From positions 558,001 to 622,000 of the forward strand of contig NZ_JBHTMY010000003.1 in the NCBI RefSeq assembly GCF_042679565.1: a stretch of 64,000 nt of DNA. Direction: 5' to 3'. Of this stretch, positions 32,064 to 40,351 are shown piece after piece; within the stretch, counting starts at the first letter, position 1; every line of letters begins with the position of its first letter. The position numbers were made by a program, and so were the translations under genes. The notes beneath the pieces are model-generated. The model ran no database searches. It was not told the origin of the DNA and saw only the letters and a program-made list of their open reading frames with translations. The stretch comes from Namhaeicola litoreus. GTDB taxonomy: Bacteria > Bacteroidota > Bacteroidia > Flavobacteriales > Flavobacteriaceae.

Positions 32064-34847
32064 TCAATTTTTAACAAGTGAAATCTTGTCTCTAAGATAT
32101 CTTGCGGTGTACGATTTTTTATTTTCGATAATTAATTCAGGTGTTCCCTCTGCTACTATATAACCGCCATTTTTTCCACCTTCCAGACCTAAATCTATGA
32201 TGTGGTCTGCGCATTTGATCAAATCCATGTTGTGTTCAATCACTACTACAGAATGGCCCTTATCAATAAGCGCATTAAATGATTTTAATAATTTATGAAT
32301 ATCGTGAAAATGCAATCCTGTGGTCGGTTCATCAAAAATAAATAATGTTTTTTTCGCAGAATTGCCTTTAACCAGGAAAGAGGCTAGTTTAATTCTTTGG
32401 GCTTCTCCGCCGGAAAGTGTTGAGGAAGCTTGGCCAAGTTGAACATAACCCAAGCCCACGTCAAATAGCGGTTTTAATTTTTGTACAATTTTAGGTTGGT
32501 TTTTATTTGTAAAAAATTCAATGGCTTCATCTACTGTAGATGAAAGAATATCGTAAATATTTTTACCTTCAAAATTCACTTCCAAGATTTCTTTTTTAAA
32601 TCTTTTTCCTTTACAGGTCTCACATTCAAGATGTACATCGGCCATAAACTGCATTTCTATGGTAACTTCACCATCGCCTTTACAGGTTTCACATCTGCCA
32701 CCCTCAACATTAAATGAAAAATGATTGGTTTTATAACCCCTCATTTTAGATAGTTTTTGACTTGCAAAAAGTGACCTAATATCATCAAATGCTTTTATAT
32801 AGGTTACTGGATTTGAACGACTCGATCTTCCAATAGGGTTCTGATCGATGAATTCAATCATTTTTAAATGATTAAAATTTCCTTCCAATCCAGAAAAATG
32901 CCCTACTTTTTCTCCATATTGCATAAGTTTCTTTTGCATGGCAGGATAAAGAATATTGCGCACTAAAGTACTTTTACCACTACCGGAAACACCCGTTATA
33001 ACGGTTAAAATATTTAAAGGAATTTGTACATCTATATTCTTGAGATTATGCTCTCGAGCTCCCTTAATTTTTATAAACTTATCAGTTTTTCTTCTTTGTT
33101 TGGGAACCTCAATACCCATATTCCCACCGAGGTATTTTGCAGTTAAGGATGTGCAATTCAGTATTTGTTTAAAATCTCCTTCAGCAACGAGTTCTCCTCC
33201 ATGGGTTCCGGCTTCCGGACCAATATCGATAATATGATCAGCGGCTTTCATAATATCTTCATCATGTTCAACCACCACCACTGTATTTCCTAAATCTCTT
33301 AATTTTTGTAAAACTCTGATAAGATTTTCGGTGTCTCTAGAATGTAACCCAATACTTGGTTCATCTAAAATATACAACGATCCAACTAAACTGCTTCCTA
33401 AAGATGTGGCAAGGTTTATACGCTGACTTTCTCCGCCAGAAAGTGAATTGGAGTTACGGTTTAATGTGAGATATGTTAATCCCACATCACATAAAAAGTG
33501 TAACCTAGATTGAATTTCGATCAACAATCTGTTGGCTATTTTTTTTTCTTTATCAGTTAAATATAAATTATCGAAAAGGATAGTCAATTCATCAACGGGT
33601 AATTCTACCAATTCTGAAATTGTATGTTGGTCAATTTTGACATAATTGGCTTCCGGCCTAAGTCTAAGTCCCTTACATGTACTGCATTTCGTTTTTCCTC
33701 TGTAGCGAGAGAGCATTACTCTGTACTGAATTTTGTAACTTTTTTCTTCTATAAATTTGAAGAATCTATTCAATCCTTTAAAATATTTATTTCCTTCCCA
33801 AAGTACTTGCTTTTGTTCATCTGTTAATTCGAAGTATGGTTTGTGAATTGGAAAATCAAATTTATAGGCATTTAAGATTAGATCTTCTTTATAATTTATG
33901 AATGAATCACTTTTCCAGGGCATGATGGCATCTTCGTATATAGATAGAGCAGAATTAGGGATCACCAAGTCTTCATCAATACCAATCACATTTCCGTAAC
34001 CCTCACATTTAGGACAAGCTCCATAGGGATTATTAAAACTAAATAGGTGTACGTTTGGTTCTAAAAAATCTAATCCATCTAGTTGAAATAAACTTGAAAA
34101 TGATTTAGAGGATTGATCTGATAAATTTTGAATGATACAATTACCTTTTCCCTCATAAAATGCAGTTTGCACGGAATCTGCCATTCGCGCATAAAAATGC
34201 TCATCATCCTGTGTTACTAATCTGTCAACTACCAAAGAGACATTTTTCTCCTTAAAATCTTTAAAACCTTCTATACGAACTATTTCACCTTTTATTTGAA
34301 TCCTGGAAAAACCTTGTTGCTGATAAACAGCCAACATTTTATCTAAAGATTTATTCTTATCTAAAACAATAGGAGAGAGTAGCAGTAACTTTGTATTTTC
34401 AGGTAATGCTTTTGTGTATTCTATAACATCAGTGACCGTGTTTTTTTTCACTTCTTCTCCCGAAATTGGCGAATAAGTGCGCCCGATTCTTGCAAAAAGT
34501 AACTTTAAATAATCGTAAATTTCTGTTGTTGTACCTACAGTCGATCTCGGATTTGTGCTGTTTACTTTTTGTTCAATAACGATGGCAGGAGAAATTCCTT
34601 TGATAAATTCTACCTTCGGTTTGTCTAGTTTTCCCAAAAATTGTCGAGCATATGCACTCAAACTTTCTACATATTTTCGTTGACCTTCTGCGTATAAAGT
34701 ATCAAAAGCGAGGCTAGATTTACCCGATCCGGAGAGTCCGGTGATAACAACGAGCTTATTTCTTGGAATTTTTACATCAATTTTTTTTAGGTTGTGTATT
34801 GATGCTCCTTTTATAAAGATATGATCTCTGAAGTCTTTATTTTTCAA
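32064..34847 (-). CDS. uvrA: Excinuclease ABC subunit A
   Basis: Damage-recognition ATPase of nucleotide excision repair, 927 residues, close to the usual 940. Two ABC modules are seen: Walker A GLSGSGKSSLAF near residue 38 and GVSGSGKSTLVRN near residue 620, with signature motifs NSLSGGESQRINLA and STLSGGEAQRIKLA. Two zinc sites are present: CPKCEGYG ... CSTCKGLRL in the first half and CETCKGDG ... CETCKGKRF in the second. The start MKNKDFRDHIFIKGASIHNL is typical. A -7 element is at 34879-34886. It is divergent from an ECF sigma gene. Confidence 0.97.
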   Translation of the reverse strand: MKNKDFRDHIFIKGASIHNLKKIDVKIPRNKLVVITGLSGSGKSSLAFDTLYAEGQRKYVESLSAYARQFLGKLDKPKVEFIKGISPAIVIEQKVNSTNPRSTVGTTTEIYDYLKLLFARIGRTYSPISGEEVKKNTVTDVIEYTKALPENTKLLLLSPIVLDKNKSLDKMLAVYQQQGFSRIQIKGEIVRIEGFKDFKEKNVSLVVDRLVTQDDEHFYARMADSVQTAFYEGKGNCIIQNLSDQSSKSFSSLFQLDGLDFLEPNVHLFSFNNPYGACPKCEGYGNVIGIDEDLVIPNSALSIYEDAIMPWKSDSFINYKEDLILNAYKFDFPIHKPYFELTDEQKQVLWEGNKYFKGLNRFFKFIEEKSYKIQYRVMLSRYRGKTKCSTCKGLRLRPEANYVKIDQHTISELVELPVDELTILFDNLYLTDKEKKIANRLLIEIQSRLHFLCDVGLTYLTLNRNSNSLSGGESQRINLATSLGSSLVGSLYILDEPSIGLHSRDTENLIRVLQKLRDLGNTVVVVEHDEDIMKAADHIIDIGPEAGTHGGELVAEGDFKQILNCTSLTAKYLGGNMGIEVPKQRRKTDKFIKIKGAREHNLKNIDVQIPLNILTVITGVSGSGKSTLVRNILYPAMQKKLMQYGEKVGHFSGLEGNFNHLKMIEFIDQNPIGRSSRSNPVTYIKAFDDIRSLFASQKLSKMRGYKTNHFSFNVEGGRCETCKGDGEVTIEMQFMADVHLECETCKGKRFKKEILEVNFEGKNIYDILSSTVDEAIEFFTNKNQPKIVQKLKPLFDVGLGYVQLGQASSTLSGGEAQRIKLASFLVKGNSAKKTLFIFDEPTTGLHFHDIHKLLKSFNALIDKGHSVVVIEHNMDLIKCADHIIDLGLEGGKNGGYIVAEGTPELIIENKKSYTARYLRDKISLVKN

Positions 34848-34878
34848 CGTTTCTAGCGGATTTGAGATTAGGAAATGA

Positions 34879-34886
34879 CAAAGATA
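34879..34886 (-). promoter_or_regulatory. -7 promoter element of uvrA
   Basis: On the minus strand this reads TATCTTTG, an exact -7 element, about 32 bases before the uvrA ATG at 34847. TTTT lies near the -33 position, a weak match. Confidence 0.5.
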
Positions 34887-34951
34887 GTGAGATAGATTTG
34901 TTAATAAAAACTGAAAAAATGTTAATTTCTATAAAATATTTTTACAAAAAA

Positions 34952-35014
34952 TTTGTTTATTAACTAAATATGTATTTATATTTGTCCAGAGACTAAGAGA
35001 ACAGAACTAGTCTC
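34952..35014 (+). promoter_or_regulatory. Sigma gene promoter and hairpin leader
   Basis: TTTG at 34952-34955, 21 bases, then TATATTTG at 34977-34984 predict a transcript start near 34991 and a leader of about 135 bases before the sigma gene ATG at 35126. GAGACTA at 34989-34995 pairs with TAGTCTC at 35008-35014 (loop of 12), a hairpin at the very 5' end of the message that could protect it or be a protein site. The rest of the leader is A/T-rich with AAAAAAAAGGGG just before the ATG. Confidence 0.6.
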
Positions 35015-35125
35015 CCCTGTATTTATTAACCTAAAAAATTTGTGCTTATAGTATAGTTCTACTTTCATAACAATAGCTAATCGAAGTTTAGATTAAAATT
35101 AACTTCAATAAAAAAAAGGGGAATT

Positions 35126-35713
35126 ATGCAAACACAAAAATTAGACGACAGTGTGCTCGTAAAGAGTTACATTGAAGGAAATGAGCGATCGCTCGAAATT
35201 CTTATCCTTCGACACAAACAAAGAGTTTTTAGTTTTATTTATTCAAAAGTGCAAGATAGAGATGTTGCAGAAGATATCTTTCAGGATACTTTTGTGAAAA
35301 TTATCAACACTTTAAAATTGGGTAAATACAACGAAGAAGGTAAATTTTTACCGTGGTCGATGAGAATTGCGCACAATTTAATTATTGATTACTTCAGAAA
35401 AGGCAACAGAATGCCTACTTTCCAAAACACAGATGAATTCGATATTTTCTCTGTTTTAGGAGATCCTACAGGAAATGTGGAAAGTCACATGATTAAAGAC
35501 CAAATTCACAGTGATGTGAGAAAATTGGTTGAACAATTGCCTGAAGATCAAAAAGAAGTTTTGAAAATGCGTATATTTGGAGAAATGAGTTTTAAAGAAA
35601 TCTCGGAGCAAACCAGTGTAAGTATCAATACAGCCTTAGGTAGAATGCGCTATGCGCTCATCAACTTGAGAAAATTGATAGATCAGAATAAGATAATATT
35701 GACAAATCAATAA
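35126..35713 (+). CDS. Sigma-70 family RNA polymerase sigma factor (ECF-type)
   Basis: A 195-residue sigma factor. Region 2 lies at about 20-95 (RHKQRVFSFIYSKVQDRDVAEDIFQDTFVKI, read in parts, then WSMRIAHNLIIDYFRKGNRM), and region 4 at about 130-185 (LPEDQKEVLKMRIFGEMSFK, then EISEQTSVSINTALGRMRYA), the helix-turn-helix that reads -35-like DNA. No anti-sigma gene follows; instead a 46-residue gene lies 81 bases downstream and is probably on the same transcript, ending at a strong terminator. A long leader precedes it. In this lineage such stand-alone sigma factors are abundant; its regulon is unknown. Confidence 0.92.
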   Translation: MQTQKLDDSVLVKSYIEGNERSLEILILRHKQRVFSFIYSKVQDRDVAEDIFQDTFVKIINTLKLGKYNEEGKFLPWSMRIAHNLIIDYFRKGNRMPTFQNTDEFDIFSVLGDPTGNVESHMIKDQIHSDVRKLVEQLPEDQKEVLKMRIFGEMSFKEISEQTSVSINTALGRMRYALINLRKLIDQNKIILTNQ

Positions 35714-35794
35714 AATTTTAATTTTTTTTTAATCTGATACAATAATGTTGAGTTTTGCCCGTTATTATATAAAATCCCTTAACAAAGTAAGTAT

Positions 35795-35935
35795 ATGGCA
35801 AAACTTTACACACAAAAATTCTTTAAAGAAAAATTAGAACCGAAAAACGAAACAATCTCCTTTTTATTAAACTACTCTAAGTCGATTAAAGTAGTGGAGG
35901 TGGAAAAAGAAAGCTTAATGTTTCATTTGAATTAA
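35795..35935 (+). CDS. 46-residue protein downstream of a sigma factor
   Basis: Short gene beginning MAKLYTQKFFKEKLEPKNET, ending FHLN and a TAA at 35933-35935. It is a cytosolic, Lys/Glu-rich sequence with one helix and two beta-prone segments (SIKVVEVEKESLMFHLN). Its position, between a sigma factor gene and a strong terminator 7 bases after its stop, favours a real gene co-transcribed with the sigma factor. Function unknown; a short regulator of that sigma factor is possible by position only. Confidence 0.6.
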   Translation: MAKLYTQKFFKEKLEPKNETISFLLNYSKSIKVVEVEKESLMFHLN

Positions 35936-35941
35936 TCGAAG

Positions 35942-35976
35942 AAAAAGCCTTAAATCTTACATTTAAGGCTTTTTTA
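35942..35976. terminator. Bidirectional terminator between the sigma operon and nth
   Basis: AAAAAGCCTTAAAT (35942-35955), loop CTTAC, ATTTAAGGCTTTTTT (35961-35975). A perfect stem of about 14 pairs with A-run and T-run on either side, so it can serve both the sigma operon and the convergent nth gene, whose stop is 7 bases away. Confidence 0.88.
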
Positions 35977-35982
35977 TTAGGT

Positions 35983-36618
35983 TTAAGTCGAAAGCGATTT
36001 TCTGCCAATTGTTCTCGTAATGATGTCATTTTCAATTCGCCAACCGCGAGCTGGTGAATACTCTCTTCCATAAAAAATAATTTGTAAATGTAATTTATTC
36101 CATAGTTCCTTGGGGAATAATCTCTTGGCATCTTTTTCTGTTTGGACTACATTTTTTCCATTGCTTAAATTCCAGCGATACATCAGTCTGTGGATATGTG
36201 TGTCTACCGGAAAAGCCGGTACGCCAAGTGCCTGACTCATAACCACAGAAGCTGTTTTATGACCTACCCCGGGCAGTTCTTCGAGATCTTCAAAATTATT
36301 TGGGACTGTTCCATCGTGTTTTTCTAGAAGAATTTCTGAAAGTCGATGTATGCTTTTCGATTTCATGGGTGACAGCCCAACAGGTTTAATTATTGATTCT
36401 ATTTCTTCTACAGTTAATTTGACCATGTCTTGTGGGCTATCTGCTTTTGCAAAAAGTTTAGGTGTTATTGTATTTACACGTGCATCTGTGCTTTGAGCAG
36501 AAAGCAATACAGCAATGAGTAAAGTATATGGATCTTGATGGTTTAAAGGAATAGGTGTTTTTGGATATAAATTTTCAAGGGTGTCAATCACAAATTGAAC
36601 TTTTTCTCTTTTGGTCAT
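35983..36618 (-). CDS. nth: Endonuclease III-like DNA glycosylase lacking the Fe-S cluster
   Basis: Base-excision repair glycosylase/AP lyase that removes oxidised pyrimidines. 211 residues of the HhH-GPD superfamily: helix-hairpin-helix ELPGVGHKTASVV with catalytic Lys121, and catalytic Asp139 in FPVDTHIHRL. In E. coli Nth a four-Cys [4Fe-4S] loop follows (CIARKPRCGSCIIEDLC); here the same place reads YGREYSPARGWRIENDIITR and the whole protein contains no cysteine. It therefore cannot hold the cluster, although both catalytic residues remain. It is divergent from bcp, which starts 33 bases from its start. Confidence 0.92.
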   Translation of the reverse strand: MTKREKVQFVIDTLENLYPKTPIPLNHQDPYTLLIAVLLSAQSTDARVNTITPKLFAKADSPQDMVKLTVEEIESIIKPVGLSPMKSKSIHRLSEILLEKHDGTVPNNFEDLEELPGVGHKTASVVMSQALGVPAFPVDTHIHRLMYRWNLSNGKNVVQTEKDAKRLFPKELWNKLHLQIIFYGREYSPARGWRIENDIITRTIGRKSLST

Positions 36619-36650
36619 TTTTCGTACTTTTAGGTGTAAAATTACAAATT

Positions 36651-37100
36651 ATGTTAGAACTTAAAATTGGAGATAAATCACCTGTATTTGAAGGAGTTAA
36701 TCAAAATAATGAAACTATAAAATCAATAGATTTATTAGGTAAAAAAGTAGTTATATTCTTTTATCCTAAGGCGAGTACACCAGGATGTACTGCCGAAGCA
36801 TGTGATTTAAGAGATAATTACGAACATTTTTTAAATAAAAATTATGAAGTGATTGGTGTAAGTGCAGATTCTGTCAAAAGGCAAAAGAGTTTTTCCGACA
36901 AAAATAATCTACCCTATTCGTTAATTGCTGATGAGGATAAAAAAATTATTGAGGCATTTGGTGTTTGGGGACCTAAAAAATTTATGGGAAGAGAGTACGA
37001 CGGAATCCATCGCACTACATTCGTTATTGATGAAAAAGGAAAAATTGAAAATATAATTACAAAAGTCAAAACTAAAAACCACGCGGAGCAAATACTCTAG
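36651..37100 (+). CDS. bcp: Thioredoxin-dependent thiol peroxidase (Bcp/PrxQ)
   Basis: Cytosolic peroxiredoxin that reduces hydrogen and lipid peroxides. 149 residues from the ATG at 36651 (MLELKIGDKSPVFEGVNQNN); an open frame runs back into nth but the conserved thioredoxin fold begins here. The peroxidatic Cys46 in PKASTPGCTAEAC and resolving Cys51, five residues apart, are the PrxQ arrangement. The later IHRTTFVIDEKGKIENII completes the fold. It is divergent from nth with a 32-base gap. Confidence 0.95.
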   Translation: MLELKIGDKSPVFEGVNQNNETIKSIDLLGKKVVIFFYPKASTPGCTAEACDLRDNYEHFLNKNYEVIGVSADSVKRQKSFSDKNNLPYSLIADEDKKIIEAFGVWGPKKFMGREYDGIHRTTFVIDEKGKIENIITKVKTKNHAEQIL

Positions 37101-37113
37101 TATCCTTATTATT

Positions 37114-38571
37114 TTATTTTGCGGCTTTTTCTACTCTTCTAGGATTGTAACCAAACAATCTTTTTGATTTGATGATTTCGGGAACACCTGGAGGAAGCAT
37201 GTCTTCCCATCCTTTTTTCCCTTGTGCAATCATTTTAAAGGCAGTTCTGGAATAAACATCTAAAATTTCCGGATTATAATTATCTACATCTACAATTCGA
37301 CCATTAAATTTAAAGTATTTGTAGAGTTCCTTCATTCTAGGGTGAACCTTTAATGATTCACTCGTAATAATTTCGCCTGTTTCAATATCCATAAGAGGAT
37401 ACAAATAAATCTTTAAATCTTTGTAAAATAATTTACCAAACGCTTCTAGTATTCCACCACTTAGATGTCTATAGTATTTTTCGTCAAAAATTTGAATCAA
37501 ATTATACACCCCCATCGCCAATCCCATTCGGGCTTTTGTGAATTCTGAAAAATATTCAACAAGTTTATAGTATTCCTGGAAGTTTGTGATCATTACTGTT
37601 TGACCTAAAGAGCAAAGTAATTCAGCCCTATCTAAGAAATCTCGTTCATTTATCTTTCCACCTTCTGAAATTAAATTGGCCAATGTCATTTCAAAAATAG
37701 TCTGGGTATTTTTTTCATCAACCCTCTTCTCGGCAAAAAATAATTGCTTACTCTTTTCAAAGATATCGAGATTAACCTTAGTTACAGGTCTAAAACTTCC
37801 TCTAAATGCCAAAATATTCTTTTTGTAAAGCACTTGAGCAGGTAATAAATTATTGCCATTAGGATTAAACATGACCGCATTGGTCATTCCATTTTTTACC
37901 AGATAGAGACTCATCAAGCGGTTGTCAACATACATAAAACGAGGGCCAGAAAAGTCTACCATATCAATTTCAACAGAATCTTTATGGATGTTATCATAAA
38001 AAGACTCTATCATTTCTTTAGGTTTGTCATTGATATAAAACGCACCATAAATAAGGTTCACACCTAACATTCCTAAAGTTTCTTGTTGCAAGCGTGAATC
38101 TGTTTCTTTAAATCGACAATGAATTACAATTTCATTATAGTCCTCTAACGGATCCATTTGAAACTTGATCCCAACCCAACCATGTCCTTTAAATTGCTTA
38201 GCGAAATCGATGGTAGTAACAGTATTAGCGTAAGTGAAGAACAATTTATGAGGATGCTTTTCACGATCAATCCTATGTTCAATCAGATCCATTTCGTGTG
38301 TTAACATTTTTCTCAATCGAGATTCTGTTACATAACGTCGATCTGGTTCAACACCGTAAATAGCATCTGAAAACTCTTTATCGTAAGCCGACATGGCTTT
38401 TGCGATTGTACCTGAAGCGCCACCTGCACGGAAAAAATGCCTGACTGTTTCTTGTCCTGCGCCAATTTCTGCAAATGTTCCATAAATATGCTCATTTAAG
38501 TTAATTTGCAGCGCTTTTTGTTTTAATGTTAACGCATGTTCTAATTCAGTATCACCTTTAAGTGCAGCCAT
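37114..38571 (-). CDS. Conserved protein of unknown function (485 residues)
   Basis: A 485-residue soluble protein. I recall close relatives in many Bacteroidetes, usually called hypothetical or given doubtful names such as TonB receptor or nicotinate-nucleotide adenylyltransferase. It has no signal peptide, no barrel and no HxGH nucleotidyltransferase motif, so neither name fits. The N-terminal part is conserved-looking (EHIYGTFAEIGAGQETVRHF, then FRAGGASGTIAKAMSAYDKE); the rest is mixed alpha/beta with the phrase KILAFRGSFRPVTKVNLDIF in altered form. It is downstream of pntB by 83 bases on the same strand. Function unknown. Confidence 0.7.
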   Translation of the reverse strand: MAALKGDTELEHALTLKQKALQINLNEHIYGTFAEIGAGQETVRHFFRAGGASGTIAKAMSAYDKEFSDAIYGVEPDRRYVTESRLRKMLTHEMDLIEHRIDREKHPHKLFFTYANTVTTIDFAKQFKGHGWVGIKFQMDPLEDYNEIVIHCRFKETDSRLQQETLGMLGVNLIYGAFYINDKPKEMIESFYDNIHKDSVEIDMVDFSGPRFMYVDNRLMSLYLVKNGMTNAVMFNPNGNNLLPAQVLYKKNILAFRGSFRPVTKVNLDIFEKSKQLFFAEKRVDEKNTQTIFEMTLANLISEGGKINERDFLDRAELLCSLGQTVMITNFQEYYKLVEYFSEFTKARMGLAMGVYNLIQIFDEKYYRHLSGGILEAFGKLFYKDLKIYLYPLMDIETGEIITSESLKVHPRMKELYKYFKFNGRIVDVDNYNPEILDVYSRTAFKMIAQGKKGWEDMLPPGVPEIIKSKRLFGYNPRRVEKAAK

Positions 38572-38654
38572 TACTAATTGTCTTTGTGCAAAGATAACTA
38601 AGTTTTAGCTATTCTAAAAAACAATATTGGACCCTTTATTTTTGAGTATTTAGG

Positions 38655-40043
38655 TTAAAGTGCCTTTATTTCCTGTATTAATTTATTTAAAACAGGCTTT
38701 GCATTACCAAAAAGCATGGAAGCTTTTGGATAGTAAAATAATTCATTGTCTATACCGGCATAACCAGGATTCATACTTCTTTTATTAATAATGATATTTT
38801 TTGCATTGACAACCTCCAAAATAGGCATACCATAAATGGGACTCGATTTATCATTATGAGCCGCTGGGTTTACAACATCGTTTGCACCTACTACGAATAC
38901 AACATCTGTATTGCTAAACTCTGGATTGATCTCCTCCATTTCTACCAATTTTTCGTATTCCACATTGGTCTCTGCCAAAAGAACATTCATATGGCCAGGC
39001 ATTCTACCTGCAACAGGGTGTATGGCATATTTTACAATTACACCCTTACTTTCTAATATTTGCTCTAGTTCGTGGATTTCATGTTGTGCTTGGGCTACGG
39101 CCAGACCATAACCAGGAACTATGACTACCTTTTGGGCGTAGTTCATTAAAATGGCTACATCACTTGGAGATACTTCTTTAACACTTTTTTGTGTGTTAGA
39201 ACTAGAGATGGCCTTTGTTTTCACATCACCAAAGGCACCAAAAATAACATTGGCCAGAGGTCTGTTCATTGCCTTACACATTGCAAAGGTTAGTATGGTT
39301 CCGGCAGATCCTACTAAAATACCACCTGTTAAGAGGGCCATGTTATTGTATAAAAATCCTGCGAAAGCTGCCGCTAAACCTGTAAATGAATTTAATAATG
39401 AAATCACTACCGGCATATCTGCACCCCCAATAGGAATAACAAATAAGACCCCATATAAAATAGCCATAAAAAACAAAAGATAAACATGCCATCCGGCTTG
39501 GAGCCAACCAAAGCCAAGGGAAAAAGCATAAACCAACAATATCAAAAGAAAGATATTGTTTATGAAGTTATATCCGGATATTCTGATTGGCTTTTTTAGC
39601 GACCCGTTCAATTTAGCGTATGCGATAATACTACCAGAAAATGAAATACTACCTATAATCATACCTAAAACAATCGTCATCAGCAGAAGAGGTTCCTGGT
39701 TAAAATGTGGGAACTCTATAATTCCGATTAATGCTGCACTTGCTCCTCCCATACCGTTAAATAGTGAAACCAGTTCGGGCATTTTTGTCATAGCTACTCT
39801 TTTCGCTATAAGCCAACCTAAAATTGTTCCTATTAAAATAGCAATAGCAATGAGTATATATACCATGTTATTCACTTCGGATTTATATAGAAATATGGTT
39901 CCGAATATGGCTAAAGACATGCCGAAGGCAGCGATTAAATTTCCTTTTCTCGCGGTTTGAGGTTTGCCCAATAATTTTAAACCGAGAATAAACGTAACTG
40001 AGGCAATGAGGTAAATTACCTCAAGACTGAAAATATATTCCAT
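38655..40043 (-). CDS. pntB: NAD(P) transhydrogenase beta subunit
   Basis: Inner-membrane subunit of the proton-driven transhydrogenase, which passes hydride from NADH to NADP+. 462 residues: about nine membrane helices in the first 260 residues, then the NADP(H)-binding domain III (about 285-462) with the fingerprint VVIVPGYGLAVAQAQHEIHE and the later VGANDVVNPAAH and KRSMNPGYAG. Its ATG overlaps the stop of the alpha-2 gene by one base, so the three pnt genes are one operon in the order alpha-1, alpha-2, beta. The enzyme supplies NADPH for biosynthesis and antioxidant defence. Confidence 0.96.
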   Translation of the reverse strand: MEYIFSLEVIYLIASVTFILGLKLLGKPQTARKGNLIAAFGMSLAIFGTIFLYKSEVNNMVYILIAIAILIGTILGWLIAKRVAMTKMPELVSLFNGMGGASAALIGIIEFPHFNQEPLLLMTIVLGMIIGSISFSGSIIAYAKLNGSLKKPIRISGYNFINNIFLLILLVYAFSLGFGWLQAGWHVYLLFFMAILYGVLFVIPIGGADMPVVISLLNSFTGLAAAFAGFLYNNMALLTGGILVGSAGTILTFAMCKAMNRPLANVIFGAFGDVKTKAISSSNTQKSVKEVSPSDVAILMNYAQKVVIVPGYGLAVAQAQHEIHELEQILESKGVIVKYAIHPVAGRMPGHMNVLLAETNVEYEKLVEMEEINPEFSNTDVVFVVGANDVVNPAAHNDKSSPIYGMPILEVVNAKNIIINKRSMNPGYAGIDNELFYYPKASMLFGNAKPVLNKLIQEIKAL

Positions 40044-40351
40044 TACTTTTTCTTTTTAAACATTTCGAGCATCCTGTCTGTCACAACGAACCCACCAACT
40101 ACATTTAAGGTACCCAAAAGAACAGCTACAAATCCTAGACCCAGCGCAAAATAATTGTTTGGATCCGCGTTTAGCATAACAAGAATAGCCCCTACGATGA
40201 TTACACCATGGATGGCATTGGCCCCAGACATTAAAGGAGTGTGCAATACAGAAGGTACATGACCAATTACTTCGACCCCCACAAAAATCATGAGGATAAC
40301 GATATAAACCATTTGAAGGTTTTCACTAAAAAAACTTAATATATTATCCAT
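40043..40351 (-). CDS. pntAB: NAD(P) transhydrogenase alpha subunit, part 2
   Basis: A 102-residue membrane protein, the separate transmembrane portion of the alpha subunit found where PntA is split. It has three hydrophobic helices and the phrase VIGHVPSVLHTPLMSGANAI, a hallmark of domain II containing a proton-channel His. It overlaps both neighbours: its start overlaps the stop of alpha-1 by 8 bases and its stop shares a base with the pntB start. Confidence 0.92.
   Translation of the reverse strand: MDNILSFFSENLQMVYIVILMIFVGVEVIGHVPSVLHTPLMSGANAIHGVIIVGAILVMLNADPNNYFALGLGFVAVLLGTLNVVGGFVVTDRMLEMFKKKK

Noticed and set aside
39556..39960. Long open frame on the plus strand inside pntB
   Set aside because: Antisense shadow of a clearly conserved gene; no start context, promoter or recognisable product. 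The same holds for 18359-18742 (DUF4126 antisense) and 27630-27968 (yifB antisense).
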